Of a DNA stretch of 64,000 nt, positions 26,741-38,600 are shown piece by piece. Under the pieces are notes generated by a model, which made no database searches, had not been told where the DNA came from, and was given only the letters and a program-made list of their open reading frames with translations. The stretch spans positions 39,728,250 to 39,792,249 of the forward strand of contig OX359249.1 of assembly GCA_947179485.1 (NCBI GenBank), written 5' to 3'. Source of the stretch: Allacma fusca (Eukaryota > Arthropoda > Collembola > Symphypleona > Sminthuridae). The first letter of the stretch is position 1, and every line of letters starts with the position of its first letter. The translations under genes were made by a program, and so were the position numbers.

Positions 26741-27707
26741 ATGATTTCTGCTAGTTATTTGTATTGGATCGTATAACGTTAACGTTGAATAAACGACGTA
26801 GTCAAAAACAAACTGAAGAAATTCCACCCACATGGACCCCACTAATAGCTAGACGTATAGATTCGGTGTTTCCGTAGATTTTATGGTGTGCTGTGAACAG
26901 GGTTTATTTTTAGTACATTAATATTCTGAATGCTGCTAACGTTAAAATATATCTTCCAGAAAATCAATCCAAACTTGGAACTTATCATGTGTTCGGTACA
27001 TTAAACATTTTAAATGATGACAATTATCATATTTACCCGCTTATGTTAATGTATATTGTTTTTCAACGCTATTCGTAAAGAAATGTACAACTTTGACCAA
27101 ACCGGCAAAGGCATACCTAACCAACTAAGGCTGAACAAAGGCAATTCATACTCAACTAGGCATTTTAGGCCCTACTAGGCAATTTAATAATCTGACAAGG
27201 AAATAGGAAGGGCAATTATATGCCCATTTTTAGGAAAAAGGAAATCAGCAAAAGTCCGGCTTAGGAAGGGTATTAGGAAGGACAATCGAGATTACATTGT
27301 AGAGGTAAGGTTTCAGGCGAGGAAAACCAGTTGCCCATCTTTGATCTGTGGCATGTACTCGCACTCATGAATATGAGTGCACGGTTGTAATAACATGTAC
27401 TCGTCCTCAAAGTAAACTCGTGAGTACAATGAGTGCGAGGTGAGTGCGAGTGCTGCACTCTGTCCTCATGAGGATGTGCATCTATGGGTAGCAGTAGCAG
27501 GCTTGTATAACCTCCGGCAGATTTTCCATTAATGACGTCCTGCGATGAAGACAAAACATTCCCCTCAGGCTATTATGCTAATTCGATGTTTAAATGCTGT
27601 ACAATCGCTCGAATAATGTTCTGTATAACATTGTACGAGCTTATTCTAATTTTTTTTTGAAACATTCGGATAGTTGGGTACACGACCTGGTATTGACGAC
27701 CTAGAAG

Positions 27708-28513
27708 TAGGGAATGTCGATTGAAAATGCCTTTGCATATATGCCTGCCAAACTGAATATGCCCAAAATGCCCGCCAACGTGCCATACATTTGGGTCTAT
27801 TGGCACATCTATTGGAAAACGCCCTGAATTTGGGTATTTTCGGCAGGGCAAATTCGGCATTTTGGGCATATTCGACATTTTAGTCCTTTTCAGCCTGGAA
27901 TATTCTGCATTTCTGGTACATAAAACAGTAATACAATCGACCCAAAAATGACACTATTCACTATTAAAATGAAATCCTATTAAAGGCGTACATGAAAATT
28001 TGCTTAAATGCATTATATTTCAAAAGCTACTCGCCGTGTATCATACACACACTTTATATTGAATTATTGACGAATGCAATTTTGTTGTATTTTGTATAAA
28101 GTTAATCAGAAGACTCGAGTGATAAACAATTTCTCAAATTTTCTTCGAGGTTGGCATAGTTTATTGCATTCCAAAATGTGAGTTTTGTCCAGTTGTAACA
28201 ATGGTTAGACGTTTTAAAAACTACAACTCCTTCAATTATCTACTGACCAGATTTATTTACCTGTCGAGTAATCGTTTTTAGTTATAGTGAGTGGGGTAGT
28301 GTGCAGTAGTAGCAAGTGGAAGTAGTAGCAGCGACCAATAATGTCTGGAAAAGGTAATCGACCCGAAAATTTGAGCTGAATATGCCCAAAATGCCAAATA
28401 TGCCCAGGAATTAAAAGGCTCAAAGTGCCCGTGCCCAATATGCCCAAAATCGACGTATTTGCCAATTTGAAAATGCCCAATATGCCATGGCATTTTCGAA
28501 TCGAAAATCCCTA
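27708..28513. mobile_element. hAT-type MITE with ATGCCC subterminal repeats (TSD CCTAGAAG)
   Basis: Inverted ends TAGGGAATGTCGATTGAAAA and TAGGGATTTTCGATTCGAAAA are near matches. The 8-bp direct repeat CCTAGAAG lies at 27700-27707 and 28514-28521. The words ATGCCCAAAATGCCC and GGGCATTTT recur on both strands near both ends. The overlapping open frames on the minus strand (for example 27878-27573) are translations of these repeats and not genes. Confidence 0.86.
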
Positions 28514-28944
28514 CCTAGAAGCGTATTTATTTGTTAATTTTGACCGAATAAAATTTATTTTTACGTAAGCACTAGCCCACTTTCCTTCTTTCAGTCACGA
28601 TCTCCCCCAAGCGTTGAAACCGCGTACTATGTTACATACTAAATATTGCATTTAAAATTCAGCGTTACCGTTCCTTTAATACAAACCAAGACAAATACTC
28701 CAGTATTAGTTTCCGTTACCATTAAAAAATATAATATAACCGTTAATTCCCTTAATCGTTATTACATCGAAACTAAAATGTCAAATAACCAGTGTCGCCG
28801 AACGGATTTTATTATGCCGAAATGATCATTACAGTTTAGTGTAGCGCATGCAGTTTGTCGAAGATACCAAACTGTCACGAAATTCGATTAAGCAAATATC
28901 AAATGGAAAAATAAGATTAAATTAACATCCACTTTATCCACAGT

Positions 28945-29496
28945 CGGATGTGGAAAAAGTTCCCTATCCTGTGAACCCGGTTAGTTGGGCAAATGGTCAA
29001 AGTGGTTGGTCAGGTAGACACGGCGGGGTAGTTGGGCAGAATTTTATTTGGCTACCTAGGTCGTTGGGGAAAACAATTTGGGCTTCCCAAGGAAGTTGGG
29101 CAACAAAACTTGGCCTTCCCAGGTAGTTGGGCAAAAAAAATATGGGCTACCCAGGTAGTTGGCGAAACAAATTTTGCTTCCTAGGCAGTTGGGCAAAAAA
29201 AATTGGGCAAAACAATTTGGGTTTCCCAGGTAGTTGGACAAAAAATGTTTTGCTTCCCAGGTAGTTGGGCAAAAAAAAATGTGGCCTACCCAGGTAGTTG
29301 GGCAAAACAAATTTAGCCTACCCAGGTGGTTGGGCAAAAAAACTTGGCCTACCCAGATAGTTGGGCAAAAAGAATTTGGCCTACCCAGGTAGTTGGGCAC
29401 ACTTGCCGGCCGGGTTTGGGTTATTTGTTCTGGCGGGTTAGTTGGGCAACTACCAATTTTAGGATAGTTCGGCATCTGGAACTTTTTCCACATCCG
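28945..29496. mobile_element. MITE with internal 32-bp tandem array (TSD TCCACAGT)
   Basis: Perfect 19-bp inverted ends CGGATGTGGAAAAAGTTCC are flanked by TCCACAGT at 28937-28944 and 29497-29504. The middle is a tandem array. The left and right subterminal blocks are shared with the element at 47039-47708. A 154-codon minus-strand frame is an artefact of the array. Confidence 0.88.
29088..29400. repeat. Minisatellite, unit 30-33 bp, inside the MITE
   Basis: The core CCCAGGTAGTTGGGC recurs at spacings of mostly 30-33 bases (one gap of 45) for eight or more copies. Copies start near 29121, 29153, 29183, 29228, 29259, 29292, 29324, 29355 and 29387. Each copy ends in an A-run of variable length. 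Confidence 0.85.
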
Positions 29497-29719
29497 TCCA
29501 CAGTATTCGCTTGCACACATTTCTAAACTAAGTGAGAGTTGCTCCGATGCAAGAAATGCACACCACTAAAAACTTCGTTTGAACCAAAACGTAATTCGTA
29601 ATCCGATGACACATCGCCAATCAATACAGCTTCGTATACAAATTTACCATATTTTCATTAGTGTGCATAAATTATGCTCAGGCTGACCGCATCCAACTCA
29701 AGTTTTTGTTATATTTCCC

Positions 29720-29995
29720 GTTTATAAACATGTTACGGCGCTGTTAACTGTTAATGCACAATGTAAAAAATGTGTATGTACACACATACATTCATTTGGT
29801 AGCGTTGCGTTACGTTGCAATAGCGTTGTTACTTTGTTTACATAAGTTGGAACGCTACCGTTATTCTGATAATTGATTTGCACACCCTTGTCCCATTACC
29901 GTTATGTTATTACCGGATCCATATTGGCCGTTACGTTAAAAATGGCGTTATTGTGTTACTGTTAGGTAAAAGTAACGTAACGGGCGCATCTCTGC
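29720..29995. mobile_element. Right half of a GTTACG-rich hAT remnant
   Basis: Read on the minus strand from 29995 the sequence starts CAGAGATGCGCCCGTTACG, a typical hAT terminus, and is followed by many GTTAC / GTAAC words. Similar CGTTACCGTTA words occur at 28660-28790, on the other side of the inserted MITE, and could be its left part. The left terminus was not found. Confidence 0.4.
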
Positions 29996-30550
29996 CCGGG
30001 ATAGTCAAAAACTCAAAAATGTTGCAAGCCAAATGCAAATTTATTTAACTTTCAGCTGCTCAACTTCATGCTACTAGTAACTGCAATGTTGCTTCATAAA
30101 ATTGTTAAACGAGGTATTATGCAATTGGGAAATCAACAATGGTGTTTTACGGAGCGTAAAAATCTAAATAGTTAATTAATAAATCTAATAAGGCTGCTCC
30201 ATTTTCGGTTTTTTCTATTCCGAGCAACACAGTACCTTGTTTCAACGCCAGGGTGAGATCGTGACTAAAAAGAAGTTGAAAGAGGAATAGTGCTTACGCA
30301 AAAATAATCTTTTTTCAGTCAAAATTGATCAATACAGACGGCTGAAAAGCTCATCTAAGTTGTCAATAATCAGGTCGGGTATCCGGTTACCCGAATGTTT
30401 TAAACAACTAAGATTTCATAATGCTACAAAACATATTCGAGTGATTGTACGGCAATTAAACATCGAATTAACAAAATAGCCTGAGGGATCCGTTTAGTCT
30501 TCAATTGGGGACGTCATTAGAGGAAAACCTGCCAGAGGTTACACATGCCT

Positions 30551-30951
30551 ACTGCTCGGACCAATTCAGTTCTGAATTGAAATTTTCAGTTCAATTTAAT
30601 TCACTACTTTTTCGATTCAATTCAAGATGAAATTGAACTGCTTGATTCAGTTCATAACTTTGAATTGAATTGAATAGTTTTCCTTGAATTGAAGTTCAAA
30701 CAAATTATTCTGCCCCAAACATTTCAATCAAAAATCCAACGTTTACAAACTCTTCGGATCCTTTAAGTAGCGATTTGTACCCTTAAGTTAGCTTCCTTTT
30801 GTTGTGCGCTTGGAAAACACTGCCGTCATTTGTAGAAATCATACAGTATTTGTAAGTACTTATATCCGTAGAAACCGTTGGTTTTCGATTTAGTTCAGTT
30901 CAATTCAATTCAAAATTTTGAACTGAACTGAATTGAACCGTTCCGACCACT
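30551..30951. mobile_element. hAT-like MITE with AATTCAGTTC repeats
   Basis: It is flanked on both sides by ACACATGCCT (30541-30550 and 30952-30961), of which eight or more bases are the target duplication. Imperfect inverted ends are ACTGCTCGGACCAATTC and AGTGGTCGGAACGGTTC. The interior is packed with AATTCAGTTC and its complement GAACTGAATT. There is no coding sequence. Confidence 0.72.
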
Positions 30952-30962
30952 ACACATGCCTG

Positions 30963-32025
30963 GTTGGGTGTGTTTCTACCACGGTACATATATTTTTGCA
31001 CATGCCTTATCTTGGCTTTTGCACGTGGCTAACTCAACCACTAATTTATTGACTATTAATTTATTTCCAAAATCACACTCTTCCAAACATTCTCTTCTAG
31101 CTACCTGATGTGATTTTGAACATCATCACAAATTGTTTTTAATGAAGTGTTACTATCACTTAGTATTACTTTTCTGAATTACCAAATTCCTGATCCCCTC
31201 CCTCTGGTCACAGATTACATTACACCAGGTAGAATTTCTCCTAAATTCACACAAACCCCAAATCTCAAATCACACAACTCTCATAAAGGTGCCGAAAAAC
31301 GTGTAGCTAATAATAAAGAAATTGCCAAAATCGTATATAATTAGCAAACAAAGCCTTTAAACAAAAACCATGTGGTCAGCAGAGGTCCTAAGTCACCAAG
31401 GACTGAAGCGATACTAAGTAATTTACCATAGCAAGCTGGTAATAAACTACACGTTCCCCTATAAATACCCCAGAAATACACCAATGACGTATGGTTTTGA
31501 CTATTAGTCCGTCAAAACCTATACAATCAGTGTGCATTAAAACGTTTGTGGACGTGGACGAACTCATCTACATACTTACGTGCATATAATAAAATTACAT
31601 CCTTCTGCACTCTTGGTACCATATTGATCTAAGAATAACACAAAATTCCGCATATAATCGCAAACACTACGCACATAGAAATTAAAAAAAAAACATTGAC
31701 TCTCATATTTAAATTCCACACTTGTGAGTTCGTCTAACATCAACCGTTTGATATGAAAGACATGTAATGTATAAGGTAAGCAATAAGCAACACATGCAAT
31801 TTATAAATGGCACAAGCATCATATCCCGCTTTCAATACATATCTACTTCCATGCGTTTATACACGATCTAATTAAATTTTGTGAGGTCAAACGGATGACC
31901 CGATCTCCTTCCGATTCTCATCTCTTTCTTCCTTTTTACCTAATTTGTTCCTCCAAAAAATTGCCTGGTCTCATATTGGTACGGCATTTATCATCACGGC
32001 AGACAACCAGGCACACCGACGTTCA
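30963..32025. other. Intergenic DNA, nothing recognised
   Basis: AT-rich sequence between two transposons, with only short open frames (for example 31147-31344) lacking any signature. Confidence 0.4.
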
Positions 32026-32033
32026 CAATATAG

Positions 32034-34979
32034 CAGGGTTCTCAGATGTCCCGGAATGCCCGGAACAGTCCCGGAATGACACTCTTTGTCCCGTGTCCCG
32101 GAAGAGTGTATTCCGGGACACGTAAATGTCCCGAAAATGTCAAGCTGTAAAAGTTACGAAAATTCTTAGACATTTTAAGAGAAAAATATAATATTTCCTT
32201 ACACAAGAACTGGGTTCAAATGTGAGCATCATGTGCCATCTACATACTGCTAATAAAAACCATAAAAATGGGATTACAAACGTAATAGAATCGTTTAAGC
32301 AGCAGGAAACTGTTTGCCTCGTGTCCTTATATTGTAGTAGCTGAGATTGCTTTTGCCGACAAATTACAATAAAAAATGAGCTTTGTAAGCAGTAATTAAA
32401 AATTAGTTAAAATTTCTTAGTAATAAGCTAATTGCATTCTAACGTATTGTTGGTATACTGTAATATATTGGGTTGCCCATGCTTCATGGATTGTCATGGC
32501 AAGTTCTAGTTGTCGTAAAAGAAGTGGCGAAGATTGGGAAGGAAATTCACGTAAGTCTTTTGGTTTGATGTGTTATTGATTAATCACAAAGTTCCTACAA
32601 TTTTAATTACCAATTAAAATTAAATAATGCATTTTTGAACAGTTCACAATTTGCAAATACACGTGTCGTTGTACATACTCATAGTTAATGTGTTTTTAAA
32701 CAACGAAATCTAAAATCTTTTCATTTTAGCTGATTTGAATAAAACTCCGCCGAGGAAAACATTAAAAAGGTCTACGTTTTATAATTCTAAATAAGAAGAG
32801 GATGCCAGTACCAAAAATTGGTTACGTCGAAATGGCAAAGATGACCATATTGCCAGGTGTTTAGTGTGTAAAACGACTTTCTCTGTGAAGTGTGAAGGAT
32901 TTGGGTCTGTTAAATCTCACACGAAAAGTTCCAAACATAAAACCGTAGTGAAAGCAGCTGCTGAAACTAAAAAAGTTTCCAATTTTTTTCTAACCGAAAA
33001 ATCTGGAGAGGATTTGTAAGTTATTAAAAAAGAAGTTGCAAGCATTTATCATAATGTTCGGCACAGTCTCAGTTACAATAGTTTGGATTGTCTGCACCGA
33101 CTCATTCCTATTGTTTTCTCAGATTCATGCACAGCCATCAAGTTTAGATGCGGGAGCACTAAATCAACAACAATTGTTAAAAAAGTTCTGGGACCTGCGG
33201 CTCAGCAAATGTTAGTAAATAATTTAAGTTCTTGTCCCTATTTTGGCGTTTCTTCAGATGCTTCTAACAAGGTGAGGTTTTTAGCATATTTAAATATTGA
33301 TCATAACAAATTTTTGAATCATTCTACAAGTAAGTACAAATCATTCCTGTATGAGTAGAATATGAGCTAATCATGAATTTCGGCAATTAAAAAAATGTTG
33401 TAAATATGGTGACAATTATTGAAAGTCTAAAATATTTTAAAGTAAAAGTATTGAAATTGGTATTTAATTGTAAACTATATAAGTTAATTAAACTCTATTG
33501 AACTTGCAAGAGAATACTTGAAATTTAAAAACCAATTAATGCTGTTTTAGGAAATATCAAAATGTATCCTTATGCGGTCCAGTATTTTGATAAAGTCAAT
33601 GAGATATCTGATGGGCTCCTAGATTTTTACGAAGACCCAAATGAATCGAGCAAAGATATATTTAAACAAATCCAGAACATAACAGCGAAGAATAGTTTGA
33701 AAGTTCAAAATATCAGTTGTTACAGCGCGGACAATGCGAACGTAAATTACGGTCGCCAAAATTCGGTGTTTCAGAAACTCCAGGAAAAAAATCCATCAAT
33801 TGTTGCTGCCAATTGTAAATGTCACATTATACACAACGCTGTGAAAAATGCATGCAACAAATTATCAATGGATGTTGAAGGCTTAGTTTTAAAAGTTTAT
33901 AGCAAATTTAGCTCGTCTGCACAGAGAGTAGACTCTTTAAAACAGTTCTGTGAATTTGTGGATGAGGAGTATATAAACGTTCTCAGACATGTAACTACCC
34001 GCTGGCTTTCCATACTTCCAGCATTGGATAGATTGCTTTCTAATTGGTTAGCTTTGAAGTCATAGTTTCTTTCGAAGGAACAAAGTGACTGCCCTGTTGG
34101 TATTCGTAAGTTCGTATGTTTTGACAGCAATGAAGATGCTGCGACAGAATAATCTCTACCCGAATGTTACCTATATTTGGTGCACAAGATTTTACAGGAA
34201 ATGAATTCGGCCATTTAAATGTTGGAGTGTAATGATTGTACTTCTACGGAAGTTTATGATATTATGAAATCTCTTCTGGAAAGTTGTGTAAGCCGATACA
34301 ACGATAAATTTTACGGAAGTAGTGCTAATGCAATTCTGAAAAATTTACCCCTGGATCAACAGAAGCGCTGTGTACAGGAAGCTTTGAATTTCTTGAAATC
34401 ACTGAAGACCTATTTACGCAGACATTTTGATTTCAGTGACAATAATATTTTTTTGAAAATGGAACTACTTAATTTGAAATCAAAGGAATTCTCAGTATCC
34501 ATGTCTTATTTACTAAATCTTGCAGATACACTCGGTATTAAATTAAATGAGGACCAACTGTACAAAGAATTCTGCTTACTTCGTCAAAGTTATGAGTTTT
34601 TGGTTGTGATTAGATCGGTCGGTGCAAAGTGGGTAGTGTTTTAAGAAAGAGCAATGTTCTGAACTATTCAGCTTGTATCGTTCGTGCTGTCAATTCCTGT
34701 TAGCAACGCTTTTGCAGAAAGTGTTTTCAGCCTAATGAAGAAAGTTTGGACAGCCTAGAGGAACTTAATGTCAACAGAACTTGTGAAGGCAGAGCTTCAA
34801 GTCAGGCTCAATATGCACTTTTCATGTTGTGAATGTTTTTATTTTTGAACAAACCGGAAAACAAGAAAATGTTATTAGATGCCAAAAAGGCTGAAAAATA
34901 CAATTAGGAATTATGTATATAATAAAATATAAAAACAAATGTTGTCCCGGAATGACGTTTCAAAAAAGTGGGAACCCTA
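32034..34979 (+). mobile_element. Near full-length hAT transposon (TSD CAATATAG)
   Basis: The element runs from CAGGGTTCTCA to the complement of TAGGGTTCCCA. It is flanked by the 8-bp repeat CAATATAG at 32026-32033 and 34980-34987. Both ends repeat the word GTCCCGGAATG. It carries a transposase gene with three exons (separate entry). At 2.95 kb it has the size of an autonomous hAT element. Confidence 0.9.
32496..34848 (+). pseudogene. hAT transposase with BED zinc finger, inactivated by stops
   Basis: Three exons fit in phase: 32496-32550, 32730-33329 and 33551-34848, about 650 codons, with good splice sites at both introns. A BED-type zinc finger (C-x2-C and H-x5-H, about 32855-32940) follows a short basic N-terminus. 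The catalytic-core region covers 33551-34065. The C-terminal dimerisation motif SNAFAESVFS is at about 34700-34735. This order is standard for hAT transposases. Eight in-frame stops break it (starting at 32792, 33017, 34063, 34150, 34216, 34642, 34660 and 34756), yet no frameshift is needed across the model. It therefore cannot make a full transposase. The protein most resembles the ZBED/KIAA1586-like branch; that subfamily call is tentative. Confidence 0.85.
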
Positions 34980-34987
34980 CAATATAG

Positions 34988-35692
34988 TGTCCATTACCTT
35001 CGCTTTGCCCCTGAAAAGGCGAACTCCCATGAAATCAATCGGCTCTCTTGCACATACTATTATAGAATGACGGCTAACTCCCACTCCGGGGAAAGATACG
35101 ACTCTGAGTGCGAACATTAAGGGAGACGTGTATGTATTGGAAAGGTGGAGGTGTCAGACGGGCTAGGTATGGTTAGAGTCTAGGAGTTTGAAATAAGGTA
35201 GCGTTGGAGTAAACTAAAGCTGCAAAGCAAAGAGTATCGTATCGTATACGATGAGTGTGCCGTGCAGTGCAGTGTGTGTGTGTAGTCTTGAGTGTGAGTG
35301 TGCAGTGGTAAGAGATAGGGATAGTGCAGTGAACGAAGGAACGTACTCCCGTACTTTTGTGTACATACAATGACAGGGTATAATACTAGAGCTGTGTAGT
35401 ATGTACATGGGAAAAAAAGGGGGACGCATCGGCGCATGTAGCTTGGTAGGGTGGGTGGAAACTGAAGGATGGCAGGGAAAAGCAAATCTGGAGAATTTAA
35501 CGAGCGAAAAGCCCATAAGACCGGCCACTCGGTTGAGCTCCAGTTTTTAGTTGTCAGTGTTGGTTAGACGAAGAGGAGGGCGGACAAGTCGAGGCTGCGT
35601 TACTAACTAATAGTCGGGCTCAAAATAATACAGTAATATAATAATATAAAAATAAAGATATTTATATTTTTTTTTCCAACGAGAGTATAAAA
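34988..35692 (+). promoter_or_regulatory. Probable egghead promoter and 5' UTR
   Basis: About 700 bases separate the hAT element from the egghead start codon. The composition turns GC-richer with G-runs and a short GTGTGTGT stretch (35270-35305). No splice acceptor is certain before the ATG, although TTTTTTCCAACGAG just upstream could be one. No TATA box is evident. Confidence 0.4.
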
Positions 35693-38600
35693 ATGGTCTC
35701 AAGTCGAACAAAACACTTACTACACTGTCTTCTGTTAGCTGTAATTGTGATCTCATTTGAAATTTTGGCGGGGGGAATAAATTTCGGAGAAAAACCTGAG
35801 GAAATTGACCCGTGGATAGTGTACGGTGTTCCATTGACTTTACTACTGTACATTTTACGATTACTGACATTCCTAGCACTTCCGCAGGTGCTTTTTAATG
35901 TTCTCGGTCTAACACTGTACAATGCATTTCCGGAAAAAATAACTCTCAAGGGCTCACCACTATTGGCGCCTTTTTTATGTATTCGTGTAGTGACCAGAGG
36001 AGATTTTCCGGATTTGGTCAAGAGAAATGTGATTCGTAATTTAAATCTATGTCTAGACGTAGGAGTAGAAAGTTTCATAGTTGAAGTAGTGACTGACAGA
36101 CCTATCCCGGGCTTGTCGGAGTACTCTCGTGTTAGAGAAGTTGTCATTCCTCCCGCGTATGTGACCAAAAGTGGTGCCTTGTTCAAAGCACGAGCTCTGC
36201 AGTACTGTCTTGAGGACGGGGTCAACATCTACTCGGACTCCGACTGGATTGTGCACCTGGATGAGGAGACTATACTCACGGAGAATTCCGTTCGTGGTAT
36301 CTTGAACTTTGTGCTCGATGGGAAGCATCAGTTTGGTCAAGGAGTTATCACTTATGCAAATGATCAGGTTAGTATGAGTCATCTGTAGTTTGTGGGGGAA
36401 GGATGTTCTTATGGAATTTTCCCAACATTCCGGACCATCATGGAGAGTCTTCCCCTCTCCCTGAAGCAGTTTAATTTATCCTTGACATTTGATATGAACT
36501 TGAGACTTTTGATATTTGATTTATGGAGTAGTTACGGGAAGAATTTAATTAAGCTTGAGTCGGGAAGTTTGTAAAATGATCGTTGTTTGTGTCAAGCCGG
36601 GAATTGGGAAATGTGTTAACACACGCTATGTTTTTGATAGTACAAATTATTTCTGAAGTGACATTTTGCGAGATGGATATCAGCATAATTTCCGATTGAT
36701 TGTTCCGATCAAATTCCAGGAGTGAAAGGAAATCAAATTGTATCTTTCAGGTGGTGAATTGGATGACAACCTTAGCTGACAGTTTTCGTGTGGCGGATGA
36801 CATGGGCAAACTTAGAGCTCAGTTCTACTTGTTTCACAAGCCGTACTTCTCATGGAAGGGATCCTATGTGGTAACCCAGGTAATTAAAATTCTTACTCAC
36901 AGTCAGTTTTGGGATTGGGACTTTCAGAGTAGTGGGGTTGGGAATTGAAGGGGAGTCGGTAATTTGGATGAGGTTATGGAGTAACTCCGTGATCTGGCAG
37001 AAACATATTACGGGGATAATGTGGTGCCAGTCCAACTTGTGTTTTAAATTACTGGCTTGGAGACTATTGGGGAAGTTCCGGACAAAAGAGTTGGAAAGTT
37101 ATTTTACATTCTATGTACACAATAGTCTAGTGAAGTAAATTTAGTTGTTCCTTTTGTGCATATGTACCATTTCACATTTCACAATAGCTCGAATCAAATT
37201 ACAGTGAGGCCAATAAGTTTTTCATTTTTGACGGAATGGTCGTACAGCGAGAGATCGTTGGCTGAAACTCTGCAGCCGCCAGTCTTCTGACGGTTCTTGA
37301 TCTGATAGAGACTTGTAGCCTTGTATATGCTAACTTGTTACACATTATCACTCCATGAGTGTGGATCCACATACAGCTTAGCTTTTTGGCATCATATATA
37401 TCTGACCTTTCAATGCCGCTCATCTCAGGGAAGGATCTATATAGAGACGGGTCCAATTTTTCAACGTAACTCTACCGAGTAAATAGCTGGATTCTACGTT
37501 GGGATTTTGGATTTCGTACAATCAATTACGTAGGGATGAAGCCCAGTCATTTTCTGTTATCACCACGTGTCAGATACATGTTTTAGGCAGTACCGTCATT
37601 AGAAGTATGTAAGTAGAGCTGGCTATGCCTGGGTTTTGTTGTATGAATGACAGCCGTAATTCCTACGTTTTTGCAGTGAGCATGTCTGTGTAATAACAGC
37701 TGAACAAGAATCTAGTTGGAACTTAAATAAAATAGGCTAAAAATAGCCTAAATTGCTTTCAAAGGTAGATAATAGACTCGTACTCAGTCTGTAAGATGGG
37801 TTGAGGGAAGTTTTAAAGTTAAAATGTGAATGTTCCAGGTTGTTATCTGGAAGCAAAAAAATAAAGTATTTCGGAACTTAAATAAAATTATAAAAACTTA
37901 AAACAACAGCTAAGCGCGCGTGAATCTTTGTATACACGTATTGTATCTGTAAAAAAAAGTACTTATATGTACTAGTTTTTAAGCTGCTGTCAACTTGACT
38001 GGTCCTAACAGTCTATTTGTCTTGACGCAATTTGTCTTTGAAATGAGCATGATTATGCGTAGGAAATGCATCAAGGGCTTTGAAGTGAGTTCATCAAACC
38101 ATCCAGAAGTATCTAATTATGCTCATGTGTGGTATCACATAGGTTGGAGTCATGCAGACAGTCCAGCAGGTGTGTTAGCACATGGCAATTTTCTGTTCTT
38201 AATTGTGTAATGTTGTTTGTATGCGGCATTAAAGCATGCCTTGACTTGACTTTGTCGAGTCGAGTCAGTATGTATTTCTGTCTCTTGTAATAATATGTGA
38301 GTGCATGTTTATAAAATGAAAATGCCGAAGAGGTTGTGAATCCTCCTCATACAAACAAATGTAGTACAATGCTTTACATATCATTGTGCGTGTGTGTGTC
38401 ATATGTATATGTAAAGTATTCGCAAGACGAAAAGAATAGTCCTCGGAGGTGACAATGGATGTGATGTGAAACTTGCAAAAACTTACGTGCTAAATACAAG
38501 TATGCATCACGGTTTCTCCTCCCATCCCAAGTGTATTTTTCCTCGTCATTATCAGGCTCATATTTTTCGTCAAGTTTCGTCTCATTAGCTTAAGCATCCC

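Larger units (their letters stand above)
25220..27343. mobile_element. Nest level 2: hAT-type element (TSD ATCTGTGG)
   Basis: It has 12-bp inverted ends CAAAGATGGGCA and a further shared block (CTCGCCTGAAAC) within. The direct repeat ATCTGTGG at 25212-25219 and 27344-27351 flanks it. The subterminal word is AGGAAGG / CTAGGAA. Without the level-3 insertion it is about 867 bp with no open frame worth naming. Confidence 0.88.
24830..27486. mobile_element. Nest level 1: hAT-type MITE (TSD GGTAGCAG)
   Basis: Perfect 13-bp inverted ends (CATAGATGCACAT) are bounded by the 8-bp direct repeat GGTAGCAG at 24822-24829 and 27487-27494. Inside each end lie many copies of GTGCGAGTG or its complement CACTCGCAC. 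Removing the level-2 insertion leaves about 525 bp with no coding capacity, so it is non-autonomous. Eight-base duplications are the hallmark of hAT transposition. Confidence 0.88.
27501..30962. mobile_element. Element with about 330-bp terminal inverted repeats, host to three insertions
   Basis: The left arm (27501-27707 resuming at 28522-28632) matches the reverse complement of the right arm (30962-30952 then 30540-30232) over its whole length at roughly three bases in four. The arms begin CAGGCTTGTATAACC and CAGGCATGTGTAACC. Shared internal landmarks include AATGACGTCC, CTCAGGCTATT, TAATTCGATGTTTAA and TCACGATCTC. Three smaller elements interrupt it, leaving about 1.7 kb of its own. No transposase frame is visible. 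The target duplication could not be fixed, partly because another element sits directly against its left end. Confidence 0.68.

Noticed and set aside
29056-29520. 154-codon minus-strand open frame with repeated YLG/TTW phrases
   Set aside because: It is the translation of the 32-bp array inside a MITE; the frame starts and ends within the element and resembles no protein family.
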